NCBI GenBank assembly: GCA_016650355.1
Contig: JAENVX010000456.1
Coordinates: forward strand, 1 to 13,344
Direction: 5' to 3'
Length of the DNA: 13,344 nt
Origin: Bacteroidia bacterium
GTDB lineage: Bacteria; Bacteroidota; Bacteroidia; Cytophagales; Cyclobacteriaceae
Below the pieces are notes generated by a model. The model was not told where the DNA came from. It was given only the letters and a program-made list of their open reading frames with translations, and did no database searches. The stretch's first letter is position 1. Each line of letters opens with the position of its first letter. The translations under genes were made by a program, and so were the position numbers. This document shows positions 6,943 through 11,908 of the stretch, one piece after another.

Positions 6943-7010
6943 TTGACGAATGAAAATCACCTACATACACTTAATGGTATCACAACCCTTTCTGTGATTT
7001 TCATTGTCAA
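6943..7010. repeat. Inverted repeat A: 17-bp arms, 33-base loop
   Basis: The left arm TTGACGAATGAAAATCAC (6943-6960) and right arm GTGATTTTCATTGTCAA (6994-7010) pair at 17 positions with one unpaired G at 6948. The loop itself contains the start of a smaller ATCACA/TGTGAT dyad (6979-6984/6993-6998). Its right arm also belongs to palindrome B, so A and B cannot form together. It lies 70 bases upstream of the J-domain start. No U tract follows in either direction that would make it a standard terminator. Confidence 0.75.
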
Positions 7011-7027
7011 GGTTAAACCCTGACAAT
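7003..7027. repeat. Palindrome B: 25-bp near-perfect dyad
   Basis: The arms ATTGTCAAGGTT (7003-7014) and AACCCTGACAAT (7016-7027) flank a single central A at 7015 and match at 11 of 12 positions (A7010/C7020 mismatch). With no loop, it looks more like a dimeric protein operator or a cruciform site than an RNA hairpin. It shares its left arm with repeat A and its right arm with repeat C. Confidence 0.75.
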
Positions 7028-7054
7028 TCGAAGAATTCTCGAAGAATTCGTCAG
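7020..7054. repeat. Inverted repeat C: 10-bp stem with bulge
   Basis: CTGACAATTC (7020-7029) pairs with GAATTCGTCAG (7044-7054), leaving C7049 unpaired and a 14-base loop. The bulge sits at the same place relative to the TGAC end as in repeat A, so A and C look like inverted relatives about palindrome B. It shares its left arm with B. Confidence 0.65.
7028..7049. repeat. Tandem 11-bp direct repeat TCGAAGAATTC x2
   Basis: TCGAAGAATTC occurs twice without spacer (7028-7038 and 7039-7049), both copies exact. The unit contains GAATTC, and the junction forms the palindrome AGAATTCT. It fills the loop and right arm of inverted repeat C. Confidence 0.85.
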
Positions 7055-7159
7055 TTATTGAGTTGTGAATTATCCTTACTCATAACCTGGGTTAAAACGT
7101 AATTGACCCCATAAAAGTGCATTCTAGTAAGGGGACACTAGCCCAACATCTAAGGCAAT

Positions 7160-7195
7160 AAAAAAACCCGCACCGATTGCTACCGGAGCGGGCTT
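7160..7195 (-). terminator. Strong rho-independent terminator after the universal stress gene
   Basis: Read on the minus strand, AAGCCCGC (7195-7188) pairs with GCGGGTTT (7171-7164), including one G-T pair. The interior can add a CCGGT/ATCGG helix capped by AGCA. Seven T residues follow (7166-7160). It begins 25 bases past the stop codon at 7221, and probably ends the whole minus-strand oxidase/stress transcript. Confidence 0.9.
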
Positions 7196-7220
7196 ACAGA
7201 AAATTCTGGTCGTGATGAAC

Positions 7221-8069
7221 TCAGTGCTTTACAACCAGCGTCAACACTGGTTTGCCAGAGTGGCCTACTACGTTTTCGGCTACACTACCAGCCATTACGT
7301 GAGCAAGGCCTGTACGTCCATGAGTAGCCATAGCGATCATATCGGCATTGATACTATCCGCAAAATTTATAATACCCTCCTCTGGAGAAGTGTCGTTATA
7401 GACGTTGATCGTATAGTTTTTAAGGAGTAATTTTTTTGAAAATTTATCCATGTACCCCTTCACCTCGCGATCGCGTTGAAAATCAGCCGGGGTATTAATA
7501 CGCAATAAGTGAATAGTGGAATTATAGATTTGCTGCGTTCGTTTAACAATTCGAGAGAAGACCTCCTCATCTTTTGACATTGTAGTTGCGTATACAATAT
7601 TCTTAAAACTATTGGATGAGGGTTTTGTGTGCACGGTTAAAACCGGACAACGAGCATGCCGCACCACCTTTTGAGTATTGGTACCAATAATCATCTCTTG
7701 CAACTTTGTCTGACCTTTAGTCCCCATTACAATCAGATCTACTTTATGTGCACTGATGATTGAATTCATTCCATGAAATGGATTCCCTAATCGTAACTCC
7801 CCGATAATTTTTACCGCATTGAAACGTGGCTCCATGACGAACTTCTCCAATTGCTTCTTGGCTTTCTCTAGCAACCGAAATGTAAATATTTTATCTTCCC
7901 AATTCTGACTTTTCCATTCTCCAGATATCCGGTAGGAGTCTGAGGTGGCTTCCTCCACTACATGAAGTACAATGATATCAGCTCCATCTTTTTTAGCTAT
8001 ATCAAATGCCACTTCCATGGCATTAATAGATGTCTTGGAAAAATCGATTGGGACAAGTATTTTTTTCAT
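7221..8069 (-). CDS. Tandem universal stress protein (two UspA domains)
   Basis: A cytoplasmic protein made of two UspA folds. Domain 1 (about 1-147) starts KKILVPIDFS and carries the complete nucleotide-binding signature G-2x-G-9x-G-T (G116, G119, G129, T130). Domain 2 (about 155-282) has the same motif but alanine replaces the first glycine (A248, G251, G261, S262). So at least the first half should bind ATP, and the second may bind it less well. The 282 residues are usual for tandem Usps of Bacteroidota. Usps are often linked to low oxygen, respiratory or energy stress, which fits its place 66 bases behind the cbb3 oxidase cluster with no terminator between; a strong terminator follows it. 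Co-expression with the oxidase genes is inference. The ATG at 8067-8069 is clear. Confidence 0.93.
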   Translation of the reverse strand: MKKILVPIDFSKTSINAMEVAFDIAKKDGADIIVLHVVEEATSDSYRISGEWKSQNWEDKIFTFRLLEKAKKQLEKFVMEPRFNAVKIIGELRLGNPFHGMNSIISAHKVDLIVMGTKGQTKLQEMIIGTNTQKVVRHARCPVLTVHTKPSSNSFKNIVYATTMSKDEEVFSRIVKRTQQIYNSTIHLLRINTPADFQRDREVKGYMDKFSKKLLLKNYTINVYNDTSPEEGIINFADSINADMIAMATHGRTGLAHVMAGSVAENVVGHSGKPVLTLVVKH

Positions 8070-8135
8070 GGTTGTTGAATTTATTTTTCTGATATAAGTA
8101 AAAGTAACAATTTCGATTCTAAATAAAAATGACCT

Positions 8136-8822
8136 TTACCTGCAAATCACTTCGCTTTGAGCAAATTCACTTTGCTGTTGCACATTCTGATGATCGTGAA
8201 TAAAAAAGGCCCTGCCAATAAGCAAACACCCGGAAACCAAAAACAAAATGGTAGTTAATCGGCTCAGGTTACGCTTTATAAATACTGAAGATAATCCCAA
8301 CAAACTTGTTGCCCCCAGCATAACAGGCCAAGTGCCAAGCCCGAAAAAAAACATAAATAAAAAACCCTCCCACCACGTGCTGAGTGTAAGACAATACGTC
8401 ATCGCTAAATAAGTAAGGCCACAAGGGAGAAGACCATTCAACATGCCCAATACAACCGAGGACCATGGTCCTTTGTGTTGAAGGACATATCCAAATTTCA
8501 TCTTAAGCCATATTGTGAAGCGCACTATACCAGCAGAGACAAAAGGAATTTTGACACCGGTTATTCCTCCAAAACCAATTATTAGAAGTACTCCTCCAAT
8601 AATAAAAGAAAGAACTTGTTGATATGCCGACAGATGAATGAATATTCCCGCAGTTGAAGCGATAACGCCTAATCCCCCATAGATAAATATTCTTCCTGTG
8701 TTGTAGAATAGCTTTTGTGCTATAAATGGTCTTTTTGCTGTGACCGCCATAATCAATGGACTGCACATTCCTACGCAATGAAGACTGCCGGCAAAACCCA
8801 AGATTAATGCAGTTAGCAACAT
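8136..8822 (-). CDS. TauE/SafE-like (DsbD_2) membrane protein of the cbb3 cluster
   Basis: A polytopic inner-membrane protein, annotated in databases as sulfite exporter TauE/SafE family and related to the transmembrane core of DsbD/CcdA. About six to seven helices fill the 228 residues. GSLHCVGMC (12-20) puts C16 and C20 in the first helix; LNGLLPCGLTY (128-138) repeats the pattern with C134 later. Such cysteines suggest metal or thiol chemistry rather than sulfite export. Members lie next to cbb3 oxidase genes in many bacteria and are suspected in copper supply or oxidase assembly; that role here is inference from position. The C-terminal tail is hydrophilic, with HDHQ. It begins one base after the ccoH stop, so it is surely co-transcribed. 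Sulfite transport is not supported by anything nearby. Confidence 0.85.
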   Translation of the reverse strand: MLLTALILGFAGSLHCVGMCSPLIMAVTAKRPFIAQKLFYNTGRIFIYGGLGVIASTAGIFIHLSAYQQVLSFIIGGVLLIIGFGGITGVKIPFVSAGIVRFTIWLKMKFGYVLQHKGPWSSVVLGMLNGLLPCGLTYLAMTYCLTLSTWWEGFLFMFFFGLGTWPVMLGATSLLGLSSVFIKRNLSRLTTILFLVSGCLLIGRAFFIHDHQNVQQQSEFAQSEVICR

Positions 8823-8823
8823 A

Positions 8824-9252
8824 TCAGATCACAATTGTCTTTTCATAAAAATAATCTTTCCCTTCCATCGACCACTTGAACTGAGCACGATAATGACCAA
8901 CTTCAAAATCGCTTCTTCTAAATCGTTGCACATTATAAACAGAAGATTCTACTTTATAAATTTGATCAAGTCGCGAATTGGAAGGCCGCATAAAAAGTAT
9001 TTGCCCATTCTCTACTTCTAGTAATCTTCCAAAATGAAGTTCAACCTGATCCCTATTCACAATAATATCAGGCTGATCTAAAAGCAAATTTGCATTGCTT
9101 ATTTGTTGCATCTTTTCTCCGTGCTTCAATTCCTCCTGATAGTAATTTTTAGAAACTAGATTTACATCTTGTCGAACGCAGATTGCTACCAGCACTCCTA
9201 TAAAGAGGGCAAAAGATATAAATGATACAACAATCCATTTTCCAAAATTCAT
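8824..9252 (-). CDS. ccoH: CcoH/FixH-like cbb3 oxidase assembly protein
   Basis: A single-pass membrane protein needed for stable assembly of cbb3 oxidase in organisms where it has been studied. Residues 5-25 form the membrane helix. Next comes the family's DVNLVSKNYYQEEL (29-42), then a periplasmic beta-rich domain to residue 142 containing FRRSDFEVGHYRAQFKW (111-127). The length matches Bacteroidota FixH proteins. It sits 4 bases after the ccoG stop and 1 base before the TauE/SafE-like gene, inside a tight assembly operon. Family membership rests on the N-terminal signature and position; the beta domain alone would be hard to place. Confidence 0.9.
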   Translation of the reverse strand: MNFGKWIVVSFISFALFIGVLVAICVRQDVNLVSKNYYQEELKHGEKMQQISNANLLLDQPDIIVNRDQVELHFGRLLEVENGQILFMRPSNSRLDQIYKVESSVYNVQRFRRSDFEVGHYRAQFKWSMEGKDYFYEKTIVI

Positions 9253-9256
9253 AACC

Positions 9257-10678
9257 TCATTTTATATGTTTAGATTTTAAAGGACCTATAAACTTAGCAT
9301 CCGCGATCTCAATGCGCTTTCCGTTTTGATAAACCCCCAATTGTACAATCATCCTCATCGAAGTGATTTCATGCTCGGGCAACTTCACCATAAAGATTCC
9401 CTTATACATGTCTTCTTTCGGAACAATGATACTCGGCTCGCCCACTTTACTTAGCAAGGCTGAGGCGGGAGATTCTATTCTGAGTTCAATTGGAACATCG
9501 TCAAATGTTTTGTTCACAAATTCGATGCTATATAAGTTGGTAATCAACCCGTCTTCTGTCTTTGTGTAAAGTGTGCCAGGAGCTTTCAATACGGTCATCT
9601 CAATGTCTGCACGTGTGAAAATGAAATAACTAAGAAGACTTAGCAAGGCCACCAAAACAAACGTGTATCCAGCTATACGTGCATTGAAAAGTTTTTGTAC
9701 CCCTTGTTCGATTGCTGTATGAGAAGAATACCGAATCAACCCTTTTGGTTTATTGATCTTCAACATAACATCATCACAAACATCGATGCATGCGGTACAA
9801 TTCACGCATTCGAGTTGCGTGCCGTTACGAATATCTATTCCGGTAGGGCAAACATGCACACATAGCTTACAGTCTATACAGTCTCCCTTTTTTTCTACCT
9901 CCGTTTTCTTCCTTTTTCCTCTTGGCTCTCCCCGCAGCCAATCGTAGGCCACCACAATTGAATCTTTTACCAACAACACACCCTGCAATCTTCCATAAGG
10001 ACAAACCACGATACAGGCTTGCTCGCGAAAGTGGGCAAACACTCCATAAAAAATTCCAGTAAATGCAGTTAAGCCTATAAAGCCTGCGATGTGTTCGCCA
10101 GGAGATTGCATTACAATTTCTTTCACCTGATCTATTCCTATTAAGTACGCCATCAAAAGATGCGCAATCACTATTGATATTGCCAAAAATATAATGTGCT
10201 TGCTTACCTTTTTAAAGAATTTTTGAAAATTCAAAGGAGCATTATCAAGTCTTCTCTGGGCGTTGGCATCACCTTCGATCCAATACTCAATTTTGCGGAA
10301 GACCATTTCCATAAACAACGTTTGCGGACAAGCCCACCCACACCATACCCTTCCGAATGCAACAGTAAAGAGGAGGATGAAAACAAAAAATGTAATCAAT
10401 GTAAGCGCCAGAAGGAAGAAATCCTGTGGCCAAAACACCTGACCTAATATAATAAACCTGCGTTCGAAAATATTGAAAAGCATGAAGGGCTTCCCATTCA
10501 TCTCTATGAAAGGTCCGGCAAATAGTATCGATAGCAATACAATTGAGACAACTATCCTCCAGTTGTGATGACTACCCCATGGTTTTTTAGGATAAACCCA
10601 CACTCGCTTGCCATCGGCATCAACCGTAGCAATTGAATTACGATATTCCTCATCATACTCAAAAAGATTTTCCTGCAT
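9257..10678 (-). CDS. ccoG: CcoG/RdxA/FixG ferredoxin-like cbb3 accessory protein
   Basis: A polytopic membrane protein with two [4Fe-4S] clusters, thought to reduce copper(II) during cbb3 oxidase assembly. Of 473 residues, membrane helices lie at about 41-60, 85-108, 160-180, 198-215 and 336-355. RVWCGWACP (110-118) holds C113 and C117, and ACIVVCPYGR (221-230) holds C222 and C226, both typical of CcoG. The ferredoxin part has CxxCxxCxxxC twice: C267, C270, C273, C277 and C291, C294, C297, C301. A C-terminal Ig-like periplasmic domain (about 360-473) completes the standard layout. Nothing is missing. It lies between ccoP (66-base gap with a possible stem-loop) and ccoH. The ATG at 10676-10678 is the first and natural start. 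Confidence 0.96.
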   Translation of the reverse strand: MQENLFEYDEEYRNSIATVDADGKRVWVYPKKPWGSHHNWRIVVSIVLLSILFAGPFIEMNGKPFMLFNIFERRFIILGQVFWPQDFFLLALTLITFFVFILLFTVAFGRVWCGWACPQTLFMEMVFRKIEYWIEGDANAQRRLDNAPLNFQKFFKKVSKHIIFLAISIVIAHLLMAYLIGIDQVKEIVMQSPGEHIAGFIGLTAFTGIFYGVFAHFREQACIVVCPYGRLQGVLLVKDSIVVAYDWLRGEPRGKRKKTEVEKKGDCIDCKLCVHVCPTGIDIRNGTQLECVNCTACIDVCDDVMLKINKPKGLIRYSSHTAIEQGVQKLFNARIAGYTFVLVALLSLLSYFIFTRADIEMTVLKAPGTLYTKTEDGLITNLYSIEFVNKTFDDVPIELRIESPASALLSKVGEPSIIVPKEDMYKGIFMVKLPEHEITSMRMIVQLGVYQNGKRIEIADAKFIGPLKSKHIK

Positions 10679-10703
10679 TATGCTTATTTATAAAAGACAT
10701 CGG

Positions 10704-10726
10704 GCTTAGTCTATAACACCCTAAGC
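10704..10726 (-). other. Stem-loop between ccoP and ccoG
   Basis: GCTTAG (10704-10709) and CTAAGC (10721-10726) make a 6-bp stem with an 11-base loop; flanking GG and CC could add pairs across a bulge. No U tract follows on the minus strand, so it is unlikely to be a terminator. It could mark an mRNA processing point or protect a 3' end in the oxidase transcript. It sits in the widest gap (66 bases) inside the oxidase operon. Confidence 0.35.
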
Positions 10727-10744
10727 TATGCCCGTCCCTACATT

Positions 10745-11668
10745 TTAAAGACCAGCCTGAATTTTCACGCTATCACTCTTCGGGGCAACAGGTTCGGCTT
10801 TAAATAATACTCCCTCAGGTTTTTTAGCATTCACAGGATTCGTTCCTATCAGCGTCAGTAGATAGCTGGAGACATTCCTCATTTTTTCAGGACTCATAGT
10901 CCCTCCCCACGCTACCATATTTGTTCCGGTCACTCCATTTTTTACCACTTTATAAATGTCAGTCATCGATCCGCCATTTTTCCAATAGTCATCCGTGAGG
11001 TTTGGACCAATATCGCCACCACCATCCGCTCTGTGACACGATGCACATATGCTTGTGAATGTTGACTTACCGTCTTTCAAGTCAGCAGCATCGGTAGTTG
11101 CCAACACATTGCTTTCATCAATCTGAATACCCGGTGCGGCTGCCTTTCGCTTTTGTATCTGATCATTTGCTAAAGCCACTTCATTATCATACTCCCCTAT
11201 TGAAAGTGGAAGCGAATCTGTTACATGATAAGCAAAGAAATAAATGACACCCCAAATAACCGTCCCGATGAATAAATATGTCCACCAGGGCGGTAAGTGA
11301 TTATCCAGTTCACGAATGCCATCATAGTTATGGTCAAGCAGAATGGTGGCTTCTTTTTCTACGGGTACAAATTTATTTGCACCTTGCCAAATTTTTTCCC
11401 AGAGGGAAGGCTCTTGTTTAAACTCTCGTCCCTCTTGTGCTGCTCTTTCCATTTGAGCCTTTTTTACCATGATATTGAGCACCTTCAACATGTAAACTGC
11501 AACCGTCAACACAAGCAGGATTACGGCAAACATGAATCCTACCGAAGTATAGAATAAAAGATAAGGGTCGTCCCAAATGGACACTATCACAGGCTCAGCA
11601 TTGCTTTGTGCGACTAAGGAGATCAACGGCAGAAGCAGTATGAGTAGAGTTGAAAAAAGTTTTTTCAT
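10745..11668 (-). CDS. ccoP: cbb3-type cytochrome c oxidase subunit III (CcoP), single-haem form
   Basis: The electron-entry subunit of cbb3 oxidase, with its haem c domain in the periplasm. The 307 residues start with a hydrophobic signal-like segment (1-21), a membrane helix (about 38-62), a charged cytoplasmic stretch, the LPPWWTYLFIGTVIWGVIYF region (125-144) as a second helix, and a cytochrome c domain (about 193-275). That domain has CASCH (C208, C211, H212), GPNL after the haem site and a likely axial M251 in NMVAWGG. Proteobacterial CcoP has two CxxCH motifs; only one is present here, as in other Bacteroidota. The long N-terminal extension with an extra hydrophobic segment also differs from the short proteobacterial form. 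It is spaced 5 bases from ccoQ. Confidence 0.95.
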   Translation of the reverse strand: MKKLFSTLLILLLPLISLVAQSNAEPVIVSIWDDPYLLFYTSVGFMFAVILLVLTVAVYMLKVLNIMVKKAQMERAAQEGREFKQEPSLWEKIWQGANKFVPVEKEATILLDHNYDGIRELDNHLPPWWTYLFIGTVIWGVIYFFAYHVTDSLPLSIGEYDNEVALANDQIQKRKAAAPGIQIDESNVLATTDAADLKDGKSTFTSICASCHRADGGGDIGPNLTDDYWKNGGSMTDIYKVVKNGVTGTNMVAWGGTMSPEKMRNVSSYLLTLIGTNPVNAKKPEGVLFKAEPVAPKSDSVKIQAGL

Positions 11669-11673
11669 ACTTC

Positions 11674-11862
11674 TTAAAGATTAGAGTTAGTTATTTCACT
11701 ATCATCATCACGTAGTGGCATCTGGCGCATGTCATTAATATACTTTTTATCTGCAGTGAGTGCCCACCAACTTAATATCAAAAAGAACGTGAAGAAGATG
11801 CAAAATGAGATGATGGGCCAGATTTGCACATTATCGATTGTTTGAAGAATTTCTTTATACAT
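11674..11862 (-). CDS. ccoQ: CcoQ/FixQ-like small cbb3 oxidase component
   Basis: A 62-residue single-pass membrane protein. One helix (about 14-35, WPIISFCIFFTFFLILSWWAL) is followed by a charged cytoplasmic tail (KKYINDMRQMPLRDDD, 39-54). CcoQ proteins stabilise the assembled oxidase and are very diverse; this call rests on size, topology, the tail pattern typical of Bacteroidota CcoQ and position between ccoNO and ccoP. The ccoP start follows its stop by 5 bases. Its upstream spacer is unusual, being almost entirely the heptamer repeat at 11868-11902, with no Shine-Dalgarno. Confidence 0.85.
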   Translation of the reverse strand: MYKEILQTIDNVQIWPIISFCIFFTFFLILSWWALTADKKYINDMRQMPLRDDDSEITNSNL

Positions 11863-11867
11863 AAAAC

Positions 11868-11902
11868 TAGAGATTAGACATTAGATGTAAGACGGTAGAC
11901 AT
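11868..11902. repeat. Five-copy degenerate heptamer repeat in the ccoNO-ccoQ gap
   Basis: On the plus strand five seven-base units follow one another exactly in phase: TAGAGAT, TAGACAT, TAGATGT, AAGACGG, TAGACAT. The consensus is TAGACAT. The array starts 6 bases upstream of the ccoQ start codon and ends 7 bases before the ccoNO stop, so it fills the spacer where a ribosome binding site would lie. No further copies were noticed elsewhere in the window. Confidence 0.8.
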
Positions 11903-11908
11903 GTCAAA

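Larger units (their letters stand above)
6873..7159. other. Gene-free region with clustered inverted repeats
   Basis: No credible coding frame or tRNA is seen between the J-domain gene and the terminator of the stress-protein gene. The centre (6943-7054) holds three interlocking inverted repeats and a tandem 11-bp repeat, listed separately. Further right are smaller dyads: TAACCTGGGTTA (7083-7094), which repeats the AACC/GGTT core of the central palindrome, and CTAGT (7124-7128) with ACTAG (7137-7141) around an 8-base loop. On the minus strand TACGTTTT (7101-7094) is one base off the TAnnTTTG -7 box, but no -33 partner is seen. The promoter for the J-domain gene is presumably within this stretch. 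Confidence 0.7.

Noticed and set aside
6979..6998. CRP-like site from ATCACA and TGTGAT
   Set aside because: The half-sites are in the reverse order to CRP's TGTGA-N6-TCACA, and the spacing is 8. It is better explained as part of inverted repeat A.
7103..7136. GACCCC/GGGGAC hairpin
   Set aside because: Only four consecutive pairs with a mismatch and a long loop; not distinguishable from chance.
7212..7430. 72-codon plus-strand frame over the end of the stress gene
   Set aside because: It is antisense to well-conserved UspA codons and has no family resemblance; a shadow frame.
8325..8345. TTGGCAC on the minus strand resembling a sigma-54 -24 box
   Set aside because: It lies within the TauE/SafE-like coding region and lacks a -12 GC at the right spacing.
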